From: Chloroflexota bacterium
Lineage (GTDB): Bacteria; Chloroflexota; Dehalococcoidia; JACPQK01
Length of the DNA stretch: 64,000 bases
Assembly (NCBI GenBank): GCA_016190505.1
Contig: JACPQM010000071.1
Coordinates: 1 to 64,000 of the forward strand
Reading direction: 5' to 3'
A program made the translations under genes and the position numbers. Below the pieces are notes generated by a model that saw only the letters and a program-made list of their open reading frames with translations, was not told where the DNA came from and made no database searches. Shown in pieces: positions 16,592-25,673 of this stretch; within the stretch, counting starts at the first letter, position 1, and each line of letters begins with the position of its first letter.

Positions 16592-17788
16592 TTATCGCGA
16601 AGCTGGCATCGTCAACGCGAAATCGTCAAAGTGAACATGTGTGCCGCCCTCGGTGTGGACTCCCACGCTGGTACCCAATGCAACATAGCTCACCGTGAAC
16701 GGATCTGGGCGGCTCTCTTGATAGATGACCAAGTCGTTTACCAAGAATTGGTACGCAGGACCCACCCTTCGGACACCTACTCTCACCCACGAATCCTTGG
16801 TTACGGTTGGGTCAGCCACTTTTGCCTGTGTGCCGAGCACCTCAGCTATCCATTGCCTTATGTCACCAACCCAGACAAGGTTAATGGTCTGGGCCACACC
16901 TCCCAATCGCAACGCAGCTTTGGTGGAGTCTCCATTGTCATCGGGCATCACCTTGAATCTAACAGACGCCTCGAAGTCGCCATAGCACCCCGCCACGTCC
17001 CTTACGGCCCACACGTCGTACCACCAGTAGTCGGCGGAAACATGAAGCTCGCCATCCTCTTGGGCTACTTTCCCCGTCACCTGGGGTGGCGCTCCTGCTC
17101 CCCAATCTGGACTTGGTTGCCTCGGCTCCTCCTTCCACAGAAGCGGGCCACCGAAATCATCTTGAAAAGCGCAGGGGGGACGAGGCATTGGCGTAGGCGT
17201 GGGGGTCGGCATTGGCTTCGTCGTGGGCTGTGGCGTCAGCGTAGGGGTCTGTGCACCCGCCGATGTGGCACTTGGCTGAGCAGTGGACGTGGCTGTGGCA
17301 AGGAGGACAACGGGAGTTGGCGTCACAGATGGTCCGTCGCGGGGAGAATAGAGCCATGCGCCCAATCCAATGACGGCGAGCGCAACAGTAGCAATAGCGG
17401 TAACAGCTGGCCAGTTGATCCCACGTCGGGGCGCTTCGGGTAGCGTATAGACCAGGCTCTGCTGCTGCATGGGTGTCCCCGGCAGGAGGCCGCCTTGGGG
17501 CCGCACGTGGTACACCCAACGCCCCGGGCGCTCCACCTGGGCCTCCTCCGGCTGGCAGGAGAGGACCACCTCCCAGCACTCGGCGTCCTCGTCGAAGCGG
17601 GAGCTGTCTATCTGCCACACCAGGAGGCGGCGGCCTCGGCCCTTGCCCACATACTCGCCCTGGGTCTTCTTGGCGTGCTCCAGGGCATAGGCGCGGGCCA
17701 TGCCCATGTCGTAGCCGCCCTTGAGCTCACCCGTGGGCGTGAACAGGTCCTCCTTCTTGTCGAAGGGGTCCTTCTTCTGTTCAGCCAA
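16592..17788 (-). CDS. Membrane-anchored protein with Pro/Thr linker and lectin-like C-terminal domain
   Basis: 398 aa from TTG at 17788 (GAGGT 9 nt upstream). Residues 1-120 are a cytoplasmic domain of unknown type (YDMGMARAYALEHAKKTQGE, then WEVVLSCQPEEAQ). One membrane helix lies at about 125-145 (AVTAIATVALAVIGLGAWLY). A Pro/Thr-rich spacer leads to an outside domain of about 185 residues (CAFQDDFGG, FEASVRFKVMPDDN, VHFDDFALT) with the look of a concanavalin-like jelly roll as in DUF1080/laminin G proteins. It is likely a cell-surface binding protein. Confidence 0.6.
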   Translation of the reverse strand: MAEQKKDPFDKKEDLFTPTGELKGGYDMGMARAYALEHAKKTQGEYVGKGRGRRLLVWQIDSSRFDEDAECWEVVLSCQPEEAQVERPGRWVYHVRPQGGLLPGTPMQQQSLVYTLPEAPRRGINWPAVTAIATVALAVIGLGAWLYSPRDGPSVTPTPVVLLATATSTAQPSATSAGAQTPTLTPQPTTKPMPTPTPTPMPRPPCAFQDDFGGPLLWKEEPRQPSPDWGAGAPPQVTGKVAQEDGELHVSADYWWYDVWAVRDVAGCYGDFEASVRFKVMPDDNGDSTKAALRLGGVAQTINLVWVGDIRQWIAEVLGTQAKVADPTVTKDSWVRVGVRRVGPAYQFLVNDLVIYQESRPDPFTVSYVALGTSVGVHTEGGTHVHFDDFALTMPASR

Positions 17789-19049
17789 TTGCGGTCAACC
17801 TCACCCAGTCTTCGTGACAAGCGGAACGATAGCGCGCGGCACGGCGCGTGTCAAGGGGAATGGGGCCGGCCAACCAGCATGTCATGCTGAGACCCGACCC
17901 TTCGGGGTGAATCCTCAACGGCCAACTGGTCGGGACGAAGCATGTCAGGGTGGGGGTGGGCAGCACGTCCACAAGGTCCGTTGGCCACCAAACTTACTGG
18001 GGACCGTCAATGCCTTTGCCATGGGCGCCACAGGCATTGCAAGTTCAACAGGTCCCGACCCGTCGGGACCCAATGTAGAGCCATGAACCGACATGGCGCG
18101 TTGAAAGCAGCGGAGCGATGAAGCCATATTTCGTCATTGCGAGGAGTCCTTCCGGCGAAGGACGACGAAGCAACCTTATGATGCCCACGAAGGTCCCGAC
18201 GTGTCGGGACTTCGCTGCGCTTTCAATGAACCGCGCTGCTGAACTCAAGCTGCCGTCCGCCGCTCGCCCTTGCCGCGTCTCGTACGGCGTGAACAACGTG
18301 TTCCCCCCCACCCCACCGGGGCGGGCACCCCGACGCGTCGGGGCCCCTACGGACAACAACGCGTCCAATTCTCAGAGGCCATTGACTTGGACATTCCAGC
18401 GAACAACGCGGTTCATGGCTCTACATCGGGTCCCGACGCCCTGGGACCTGTAAGACTTTCAATGAACCGAGCCCCCACGTCAATAGGGGAGTGGGACAGG
18501 ACCACGTAACAGAGACGCACCCCTGGCACCGGGCATGCCCCGTCATTGCGAGCGCAGCGAGGCAATCCTCTGACCATCGCGCCGTCAGTAGATTGCTTCG
18601 TCGCTACGTTCCTCGCAACGACGGAATCCGCACGCTACAGGCAGCCGGTTCATGGCTCTACATTGGGTCCCGACGCCTCGGGACCTGTAAGGCTTTCAAT
18701 GAACGAGCCCCCTTGTCGTTCTGAGCCCCAGCGGCTCGGGGCGAAGAATCCGTATCCCTTGGTCTTGCAAAGCGCCGAGACACGGATTCTTCGGTCGCTG
18801 CGCTCCCTCAGAATGACAGTAAGGCACGCGTCTTGGTTCATTGCTCCACATTGGGTCCCGACGCCTCGGGACCTGTGATACTCGCAATGACGGGACGGTC
18901 GGTTTGTTGAAAGCTCAAAGGCCTGCCACGTGGCGGAGACTGCTACGACTGGTCACCCAGGTCCCGCAACGGAGGCGTCCGGGCCTGTCCGGCTGGCTGC
19001 CCTGGGGCGAGACCTTTCGAGGAAGGGCAGTCCCTGACCACCGGGACCG
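17789..19049. other. 1.26-kb non-coding repeat field
   Basis: No gene supported. At least four copies of a unit containing TTCATGGCTCTACAT...GGGTCCCGA and the family B core are present: inverted at 18052-18087, direct near 18413-18450, 18648-18690 and 18836-18878. Between them lie inverted repeats ending in CGTCATTGCGAG / CTCGCAACGACG (18540-18622) and GTCGTTCTGAG / CTCAGAATGACAG (18717-18822). These look like small non-autonomous palindromic elements inserted into one another. Confidence 0.6.
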
Positions 19050-19133
19050 TTACGCGAACAGGTTCTCGGCAGAGAGGGTAGCGGGGCCTGAGCGGCCCAG
19101 GGCCAGTAGCCAGGCCGACGTATCCAGGACCAC
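19050..19133 (-). pseudogene. Truncated PIN toxin next to the 19150 antitoxin
   Basis: GTG at 19133 opens VVLDTSAWLLALGRSG, the N-terminal strand of a VapC with its Asp, and stops after 27 codons. The rest of the toxin gene is gone; repeat sequence follows. It starts 16 nt after the antitoxin stop on the same strand. Confidence 0.6.
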
Positions 19134-19149
19134 GAGATCCGGAGCCGGC

Positions 19150-19353
19150 TCAGGGTTCACTTCTCAGCCTCTCCAACTCCTCCAGCGAAAGGTCCAGGTC
19201 GAAAGTGCCCAGCTCCTCCTTGAGGGCTTCCAGGTTTTTCTGCCGCACCAGCGCCCGCAAGCCGGCCTCGATAGCCTGGCGCTTGGTCCTGGCCCCCGCG
19301 GCCTTCATGGCCGCCTGAAGGAGGGCATCATCAATCAGCACGGTTGTCTTCAC
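19150..19353 (-). CDS. VapB-type antitoxin (RHH)
   Basis: 67 aa from GTG at 19353, with GAGG 9 nt upstream. TTVLIDDALLQAAMKAAGA and TKRQAIEAGLRALV give the RHH fold; the tail LGTFDLDLSLEELERLR is nearly the same as in the orphan at 16272. A longer frame from 19422 is possible but adds residues with no match to the paralogue. Its toxin is reduced to a 27-codon remnant. Confidence 0.75.
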   Translation of the reverse strand: MKTTVLIDDALLQAAMKAAGARTKRQAIEAGLRALVRQKNLEALKEELGTFDLDLSLEELERLRSEP

Positions 19354-19507
19354 ACCTAGTAACCTCACCCACACGTCTGTTGAATACGGCACTACTATAT
19401 GTCCTCCTGATATGGCAATCAAATGCCGAGCGAACCCCGGTGTCTTAGATTCCTAGGGCGAGCACGGCACCGCTCATGGTGAGCCTGTCGAACCACGAGC
19501 GGGCGTC

Positions 19508-19536
19508 CCGACAGGTCGGGACCCATACGGTATAAT
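19508..19536 (+). promoter_or_regulatory. Promoter giving a leaderless mmgE/prpD transcript (candidate)
   Basis: CCGACA (19508-19513), a 17-nt spacer and TATAAT (19531-19536) end 6 nt before the ATG at 19543, so the expected transcription start is at or next to the start codon. No Shine-Dalgarno is present. The -35 box lies within a family B palindrome (19505-19522). Confidence 0.5.
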
Positions 19537-19542
19537 CTGTTG

Positions 19543-20946
19543 ATGGAGACCACAGTTCGGGAGCGGACGGAGGCTGGGGAGCGCGGGGACAGTGTGGCTT
19601 CCTGCCTCAGCACGTATGCCTCAGACCTGACGTATTCGTCCCTATCACCGGCCGCTGTTCACGCCGCCAAACGCCATCTCATTGACTGGCTCGGTTGTGC
19701 GCTGGGGGCACTCGGCGCCCGACCACCCCAGATAGCTGGGGCCCTCGCCAGGCACGTGCATGCGTCACCCGGGGCCACGCTCCTGGGGACGGACCACCGC
19801 ACATCGCCCGAGCTGGCCGCCTTCACCAACGGGCTACTGGGGCGGTACCTGGACTACAACGACACCTATCTCTCCCGCGAGCCCTGCCACCCCAGCGACA
19901 ACTTCGGCGCCGTGCTGGCCGCTGCCGAGGCTGCCGGCGCTAGCGGGCGCGACGTGATCACCGCATCTGTCCTGGCCTACGAGGTGCTGTGCCGGCTGTG
20001 CGATGCGGCGTCAATCCGCGCCCGGGGGTGGGACCACGTGACCTACGTGGTGATGTCCGCAGCCCTGGGGGCGGGCAAGGCCATGGGCCTGTCCCAGGCG
20101 CAGCTCTACGAGGCCCTGTCGCTGGCCGCCGTCCCCAACGTGGCCCTGCGGGAGGCCCGGGCCGGCGCCCTGTCCATGTGGAAGGCCGGTGCCGTGGCCA
20201 ACGCCGCTCGCAACGGCGTGTTCGCCGCCTGGCTGGCCAGCCAGGGCTTCACCGGAGCGCCCCGGCCCTTCGAGGGTCCCATGGGCTTCTGGGCACAGGT
20301 GTCTGGCCCCTTCCAGCTCGACCGCTTCGGCGGCAGCGGTACGCCCTTCAAGATCGAGGAGTGCATCCTCAAGCCCTTCCCCGCCGAGATCCACTCCCAG
20401 GCCGCCATCCAGGCGGCGCTGGAGCTGCGGCCCAGGGTGGAGAGCACCGAAGGCATCGAACAGGTGGTCATCGAGACCTACGACGCGGCCGTGGACATCA
20501 TTGCCGACCCGGAGAAGTGGCACCCCGCCACGCGAGAGACCGCCGACCACAGCCTGCCCTACCTGGTGGCCGCCGCCCTTGCGGACGGCGCCATCGGCCC
20601 TGCGCAGTTCACACCGGAGCGCATCGCTGACCCCGCGATACGCGAACTGATGGGCAGGACCCAGGTGCTGCGCCGGGACGAGTTCAGCCGGCAGTACCCC
20701 CAGGCGCTGCCCGTGATCATAGAGGTGCGCACCCGGTCCGGCCAGGTATGTGGCACCGCCGTCATGCACCCTCACGGGCACCCGCAAGACCCTCTCAGCG
20801 ACGAAGAGGTAACCGCGAAGTTCCGGCGGCTGGCGGAGGGGCCCCTTGGGAAGCAACACACTGATCAGGTTCTGGAACGCCTATGGCGCTTCGAAGGGGA
20901 ATCGGACATAGGGGAGTTCATGGCACTATTCCAAGTTCACAATTAG
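19543..20946 (+). CDS. MmgE/PrpD family protein
   Basis: 467 aa, full length for the family that includes 2-methylcitrate dehydratase, iminodisuccinate epimerase and cis-aconitate decarboxylase relatives. Landmarks: HLIDWLGCALGALGA, the PSDNFGAVLAAAEAAG helix, RGWDHVTYVVMSAALGA, and KPFPAEIHSQAAIQAAL. The catalytic class is not decided by these. The ATG at 19543 lies just after a TATAAT box. It is followed 12 nt later by a ComA-like gene, so both probably serve one pathway. No prpB or prpC is nearby, which speaks against a standard methylcitrate cycle. Confidence 0.85.
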   Translation: METTVRERTEAGERGDSVASCLSTYASDLTYSSLSPAAVHAAKRHLIDWLGCALGALGARPPQIAGALARHVHASPGATLLGTDHRTSPELAAFTNGLLGRYLDYNDTYLSREPCHPSDNFGAVLAAAEAAGASGRDVITASVLAYEVLCRLCDAASIRARGWDHVTYVVMSAALGAGKAMGLSQAQLYEALSLAAVPNVALREARAGALSMWKAGAVANAARNGVFAAWLASQGFTGAPRPFEGPMGFWAQVSGPFQLDRFGGSGTPFKIEECILKPFPAEIHSQAAIQAALELRPRVESTEGIEQVVIETYDAAVDIIADPEKWHPATRETADHSLPYLVAAALADGAIGPAQFTPERIADPAIRELMGRTQVLRRDEFSRQYPQALPVIIEVRTRSGQVCGTAVMHPHGHPQDPLSDEEVTAKFRRLAEGPLGKQHTDQVLERLWRFEGESDIGEFMALFQVHN

Positions 20947-20958
20947 GAGGTGGATGGA

Positions 20959-21789
20959 ATGGCATTACACAAGATAGGCACGATGAAGGCGTTTAGCTTT
21001 GTACCCATCGCGGAGCGGCAACACAAGCCGCGCAAGGTGGGCATCACCGAGGTACGCGACTGGGGCATGGGGCGGCACGCCCTGGAGGACCTGCTGCAGT
21101 CCGCCGGGGAGTACATAGACATCCTGAAGATGCCCGCAGGCGTCTACCGGCTCCAGGACCGGGACTACGTGCGCGAAAAGATCTCCCTGTGCCAGGAGTA
21201 CGGCGTCCAGTGCTCCACGGGCGGCTTCCTGGAGCGAGTCGTCCTGGCCGGCCCTGACATCGTGTACGCGTTCCTGGACGAGGCGCGGGACCTGGGCTTC
21301 ACCGTGGTAGAGGTGTCCACGGGCACCCTGGTGCTACCCCAGTCCCACAAGATCGAGCTGGTGAAGCTGGTCCAGGAGTACGGCCTCAAGCCCAAGCCCG
21401 AGGTGGCCATGGTCTACGGGATCATGCCTGGCCAGGTGCCTGGGAAAGACTACACCATCAACCCGGACCACATGTTCCACGAGATCGAGCAGCACCTGGA
21501 GGCCGGGGCGTGGAAGGTGCTCATCGAATCCGAGGGCATCACGGAGAACGTGGCCGAGTGGCGGACGGACGTTATCTACCAGATCGCCGCCCGGTTCCCC
21601 ATGGAGCGCCTTCAGTTCGAGGCTGCGGACCCCATGGTCTTCACCTGGTACGTGAAGAACTTCGGCTCCGAGGTAAACCTGTTCATAGACCAGAGCCAGA
21701 TCATGGAGCTGGAGACGACACGGACTGGCGTCTGGGGCAAGAGCCTGACCTGGGGTCGGGTGGCCACCTTCCAGCGCAAGGCAGCGTAG
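20959..21789 (+). CDS. Phosphosulfolactate synthase-like (ComA family) protein
   Basis: 276 aa from ATG at 20959, with AGGAGG 8 nt upstream. A TIM-barrel ComA relative: KPRKVGITEVRDWGMG, LQSAGEYIDILKMPAG, LGFTVVEVSTGTLVLP, GAWKVLIESEGITE, and a C-terminal SEVNLFIDQSQIMELETTRTG. The true enzyme adds sulfite to phosphoenolpyruvate in coenzyme M synthesis; no other coenzyme M gene is here, and the pairing with MmgE/PrpD suggests another C-S or C-C forming or breaking step. Family placement is firm, reaction is not. Confidence 0.75.
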   Translation: MALHKIGTMKAFSFVPIAERQHKPRKVGITEVRDWGMGRHALEDLLQSAGEYIDILKMPAGVYRLQDRDYVREKISLCQEYGVQCSTGGFLERVVLAGPDIVYAFLDEARDLGFTVVEVSTGTLVLPQSHKIELVKLVQEYGLKPKPEVAMVYGIMPGQVPGKDYTINPDHMFHEIEQHLEAGAWKVLIESEGITENVAEWRTDVIYQIAARFPMERLQFEAADPMVFTWYVKNFGSEVNLFIDQSQIMELETTRTGVWGKSLTWGRVATFQRKAA

Positions 21790-21817
21790 CCAGACAGGGC
21801 CATTCGCGCAGAAAGAA

Positions 21818-21848
21818 CGTAGGGGCGGGTTTCAAACCCGCCCCTACG
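21818..21848. repeat. Family A palindrome, possible two-way terminator
   Basis: Two 15-nt arms (CGTAGGGGCGGGTTT and its complement) are separated by one base, between the convergent ComA-like gene and the actE gene. Confidence 0.75.
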
Positions 21849-21870
21849 ATTGTTTCACGCGTACGGAGGC

Positions 21871-22395
21871 CTACTGGCCGGCTACCGAGCGCACGTAGTG
21901 CACCAGGAGCCAGCGCTCCTCAGAGGTCAGCAGCTTACCGAAGGGGGGCATGTTTCCCAGGCCCACAGTCAGGAACCAGTAGACCTGGCCCGGGTTGCGG
22001 GCCTTGACGCGGTCGGAGGCGAAGTCGACCGGGGGCGTCGTTCCCGCTTGGCCAAAAAGGGTGGCGATGTAGCTGTTCCCACGCCCCTGGGCACCATGGC
22101 ACATAGCGCAATTGACGGCGTACAGCGCCCGAGCACGCTCCATGGTGCCGGCGGTCAGGGGCACCGGGTTGGCCGTCTCCTGCGCTTCCAGGAAAGTGGC
22201 AGGCTCCACAGCCCGGCCGGTGATGGGCACAGACAGAGGCGCCGGCTTCAGTCGCGGCGGTTCCTGCGAGCGGTACGACTGGGTGTAGTGCATCTCGGTG
22301 AAGACCTCTCGCGGATAGGCGCCCGTCGAGGCGCACGCCGAGGCCACCAGCCCCAGGGCCAGGGCGATGCCCAGCGCCCGTGCCCGGCCAATCAC
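21871..22395 (-). CDS. actE: Alternative complex III subunit ActE (monohaem cytochrome c lipoprotein)
   Basis: 174 aa. N-terminal lipoprotein signal ending in VASAC, then one haem c site CAMCH in ALYAVNCAMCHGAQGRG; the distal ligand is probably the Met in GLGNMPPFGK. It is the last gene of the act operon and overlaps actD by 4 nt (ATGA). In ACIII, ActE takes electrons from the quinol-oxidising core and passes them to the terminal oxidase or a soluble carrier outside the membrane. Confidence 0.85.
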   Translation of the reverse strand: MIGRARALGIALALGLVASACASTGAYPREVFTEMHYTQSYRSQEPPRLKPAPLSVPITGRAVEPATFLEAQETANPVPLTAGTMERARALYAVNCAMCHGAQGRGNSYIATLFGQAGTTPPVDFASDRVKARNPGQVYWFLTVGLGNMPPFGKLLTSEERWLLVHYVRSVAGQ

Positions 22396-22919
22396 TGAGC
22401 ACTCCCTCCCGGGGTTTCGTGCTTTATGTCGGTGGCCCCAGCCTCGCGTAGCGCCTTCTCCGCCGCACCCAGGCGGTCCTCCGGGCAGGAGACCAGCACC
22501 CCGATGAACCCCTCGCTGATGCGCCGGTCATACAGGCCCAGCACCGGACGGGGCAGTCGCGACTCAAAGATGATCCCCAGCACCGTGAATATGATGGCCC
22601 CCAACATGGTCCCCTCGTAAGAGATGATGGCCATGGGCGGCAGGCCCAGAATGGGCTTGCCACCCGTCACCAGGGGGTTAGAGGCCTGGGTGGCAATAGT
22701 CAGCAGAATGGCCACCGAAAGTCCCGAAATAGCCCCGATGAAAGGGAACACGTAGAGACGGTGCCGGGCAGGTTTCTCTCCGAAAGCTCCTTCCGGGTAC
22801 GGCGTTCCGGTGAGCACCTCGTACTCGTTTTCGCCAAAGCCGGCGCCCTGGAGTCCTTCCACCGCCCGGGCCGCCCCATCGGGCTCGGGGAACAGGCCCA
22901 AAACGCTACGCGTAGCCAT
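22392..22919 (-). CDS. actD: Alternative complex III subunit ActD (DUF3341)
   Basis: 175 aa. Starts VLGLFPEPDGAARAVEGLQ, has two membrane helices (FIGAISGLSVAILLTIA and GTMLGAIIFTVLGIIF), and ends in a small alpha/beta domain (RRISEGFIGVLVSC). That is the ActD layout. Overlap with actE is 4 nt and GAGGT precedes the start. ActD is an integral membrane subunit without cofactors, likely holding the complex together. Confidence 0.88.
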   Translation of the reverse strand: MATRSVLGLFPEPDGAARAVEGLQGAGFGENEYEVLTGTPYPEGAFGEKPARHRLYVFPFIGAISGLSVAILLTIATQASNPLVTGGKPILGLPPMAIISYEGTMLGAIIFTVLGIIFESRLPRPVLGLYDRRISEGFIGVLVSCPEDRLGAAEKALREAGATDIKHETPGGSAQ

Positions 22920-22929
22920 CGCTTTTACC

Positions 22930-24303
22930 TCACTCTCGGGCGATGCCCGGGACAGTACTGCGCCCCACTTTGATGTCTTTATGGAGCACCTGCCCCTCCT
23001 TCATGTCATAGATGGGGATGGGTGGGAACAGCCGGGTGAACAACAGGAGCCCCAGAAGCACCAGGGCAAACGAGGCCGCCACGATGATCAGCTCCACGGG
23101 CTGGGGAGCGTAGCTGCCCCAGGTGAAAGCAAACGGCTGTTTGCGCGCCAACCCGGGCACGATTATCAGAAACCTCTCGAACCACATCCCGATGTTGACT
23201 GAGATGGAAATCAGGAACATGGCCAGGATGCTCCGGCGCACCCGGCGGAACATCCACAGAGGTATGGGTATGAAGAACGCCGTCACGATGAAAATGCCAA
23301 ACAGCAGCGACCACGGCCACTGGAACATCTGCATGTCCTTCAAGGCCAGCTCCGCCCCCTCCAGGCTGACCATTCCGAAGACGAACTCCAGGAAGAAGAA
23401 GTAGAACCAGCCGATGCCCACAGCCAGCTCCAGCTTTCCCAGGGAATCGAAGTGCTCGGACCTGATGTAACGCTTCCAGCCGAAGAGCCAGAGCATGAGG
23501 GCCATGATAGTCACCACCGCGGCCACACCAGAATGTACGGCCCCGATGACGAAGTAGGGGGCGAAGATGGTGGCGTGCCATCCCTCGACGCTCATGGCCA
23601 CGGCGAAGTCCCAGGACACGATGCTGTGTACCGACACGAACACCGGCAGGATCAGGGCGGAAAGAAGGATGCCGGCGATGGCCTGGAGCTTCCACTGCCG
23701 GAGGCTGCCCCGAAAGCCCAGGGACACCACGGAGTAAAGCTTGTGCCGCCAACCCCGGGTCCGGTCCCTGGCCAGGGCGAAGTCCGGCAGCAGGGCAATG
23801 AACACGAACAAGCTAGCCCCGGTCAGGTAGGTAAAGATGGCCGCCGGGTCCCATATCAGGGGTGACCGCACGTTCGGCCACACCATGCGCGGGAAGTCGT
23901 AAGGAAGGAACCAGTACATCAACCGCCAGGGCCGGCCCACGTGGATCAAGGGAAACAGGGCCGCGGTGGACAGGGCGAACACGGTGAGCAGCTCGGCGGC
24001 CCGGGTCACCGGGCGCCGCCACTCGGCCTGGGCCAGGCGCAGGATGGAGGAGATCATCACTCCCGCATGGCTGATACCGACCCAGAAGACGAAGGTAGTG
24101 ATGAACGCACCCCACATCACGGGACGGTTCAGGCCGGTAAGGCCCAGACCTCTGTTTATCATCAGGCCGAAGCTCACCGCGCCGGCCAGCACCACCGAGG
24201 CAAGGAAGCCGGCCACGGGCCAGAACCAGCGGGGCGTGCGCAGGGTCGGCCCCAGCAAGTCCTCGTTAATCTGGGCCTCAGTGAGCCGTTCTCTAGCCTC
24301 CAT
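22930..24303 (-). CDS. actC: Alternative complex III subunit ActC (NrfD/PsrC family)
   Basis: 457 aa with about ten membrane helices; NrfD-like quinol-binding subunit. Start MEARERLTEAQINEDLL with AAGGAGG upstream is typical of ActC. Helices include WVGISHAGVMISSILRLAQAEW and LYFFFLEFVFGMVSL-like segments, and the loop WPNVRSPLIWDPAAIFTY. It lies between the other NrfD-like gene and actD. Confidence 0.88.
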   Translation of the reverse strand: MEARERLTEAQINEDLLGPTLRTPRWFWPVAGFLASVVLAGAVSFGLMINRGLGLTGLNRPVMWGAFITTFVFWVGISHAGVMISSILRLAQAEWRRPVTRAAELLTVFALSTAALFPLIHVGRPWRLMYWFLPYDFPRMVWPNVRSPLIWDPAAIFTYLTGASLFVFIALLPDFALARDRTRGWRHKLYSVVSLGFRGSLRQWKLQAIAGILLSALILPVFVSVHSIVSWDFAVAMSVEGWHATIFAPYFVIGAVHSGVAAVVTIMALMLWLFGWKRYIRSEHFDSLGKLELAVGIGWFYFFFLEFVFGMVSLEGAELALKDMQMFQWPWSLLFGIFIVTAFFIPIPLWMFRRVRRSILAMFLISISVNIGMWFERFLIIVPGLARKQPFAFTWGSYAPQPVELIIVAASFALVLLGLLLFTRLFPPIPIYDMKEGQVLHKDIKVGRSTVPGIARE

Positions 24304-24311
24304 GGTCCTCC

Positions 24312-25673
24312 TTAGCCGCCTCGAACGGGCTTGCCCAGCACGAGCACTTCAAGCTTCACCAAGGCACTGCGCGCCCGGAGCAGCAGGCCCTCCCGTATCT
24401 CCCAGATCGAGAGGACGGGCACCAGCCGGGTGGCCATGACGTAGATGAACAGCGCGCCCCCGACGCCGCCTACCAGGAGCATCAGGTCAATGCCATCGGG
24501 TAGATGGGCTGGCGGCACGTGCTCCAGGGCGTGACCTGCCTCCTCCACGGAGAAGGCGCCCACAAAGAAACGTACCCGGTCCAGGAAGACGCCCACAATC
24601 ACCATGGCCGAGGCGATGGCGGGCCCGACCATGCTGCGGCGCAAGGGGTTCCACATCAACACCAACAGCGGGCCCACAAAGTTCAGTACGAAGGTAGCCA
24701 AGAACAGTGGCAGGTACGGCCCAAACCAGAACAGCTTGAGGATGTTCTCCTCCACCGGCTGACGGCCATACCACAGCACGATCAGCCCCGAGAACCAGAA
24801 GTAGAACCAGAGCAGGGACAGCGCCAGCAGGACCTTGGCCAGTCCCCAGAAGGGGTCCACTCCCAGATAGTCCTTGTAGCCCACCCAGCGCAACACGACC
24901 ATGGCCAGCACAACGGTGGCCACAGCCGCCTGGAAGCCGGTCAGGGCCTGGTAAGTGGGGAACAGGGGGTCTTTCCAGCCCGGCACCAGGCTCACCGCGA
25001 AGTCGGTGCTCAGCAGGGTCTGGACCAGCACCAGAAGCGTGAAATAGAATGCCCCGAGCAGTGTCAAAGCGCCTCGCTGCAGCGCCCACTGGCGAGCACT
25101 TCCCCGCCACCTGCCGGCAAGCCACGCGAACACGCTGCGCCTGGGCCCCGGAGGCGAGGCATCGCGGGCCGTGGCAAGGTCGGGCACCGCGGAAGCGTAC
25201 AGCATGAGCAGGCCGCATACCACCAGCAAGACCACCGCCAGCGTGTCCCACAGGTGTGGGGCGCCGGCCAGGCCGAACCAGATGGTGCGCCGTCCCTCGG
25301 CGCTGGGTATCAGATAGAGCAAGGGGATGAACATCAGCAGCAGGAGCAACCCCACCACCCCGAACAGCTCCGCGGCGCGGGCGATGGGCCGGCGCCAGTC
25401 CGCGCGGGTCAGCCGTAGCCCGATGGCCACGAAGGGCGCCGACCCGGCCGTGGTCAGCAAGAACGAGAACAACGCTGCGTAGTAGCCCCAGGCCGTCCTG
25501 TCCTCGAAACCGCCGGACAGCCGCAGGACAAAGCCCACGATGCCCACGGCAAACAGCCCGCCCAGTATCCGCGCCGCAGTGAAGAAGCGCAGTCCGCCGG
25601 CCAGCGTGGGGGCCAGCCCATCCCGGGCCACCCGGGCCGGATCCAGCTCTACATGGTGGGCGTGGCTAGCCAT
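24312..25673 (-). CDS. Second NrfD-like subunit of alternative complex III (ActF-like)
   Basis: 453 aa, about ten membrane helices. Less similar to standard ActC than its neighbour; the pattern RLTRADWRRPIARAAELFGV and DTLAVVLLVVCGLLMLYASA matches the NrfD repeat. ACIII usually has two NrfD-like subunits (ActC and ActF), and this is the second, though it sits upstream of actC rather than after actE. The start overlaps the iron-sulfur gene by 8 nt. Confidence 0.78.
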   Translation of the reverse strand: MASHAHHVELDPARVARDGLAPTLAGGLRFFTAARILGGLFAVGIVGFVLRLSGGFEDRTAWGYYAALFSFLLTTAGSAPFVAIGLRLTRADWRRPIARAAELFGVVGLLLLLMFIPLLYLIPSAEGRRTIWFGLAGAPHLWDTLAVVLLVVCGLLMLYASAVPDLATARDASPPGPRRSVFAWLAGRWRGSARQWALQRGALTLLGAFYFTLLVLVQTLLSTDFAVSLVPGWKDPLFPTYQALTGFQAAVATVVLAMVVLRWVGYKDYLGVDPFWGLAKVLLALSLLWFYFWFSGLIVLWYGRQPVEENILKLFWFGPYLPLFLATFVLNFVGPLLVLMWNPLRRSMVGPAIASAMVIVGVFLDRVRFFVGAFSVEEAGHALEHVPPAHLPDGIDLMLLVGGVGGALFIYVMATRLVPVLSIWEIREGLLLRARSALVKLEVLVLGKPVRGG

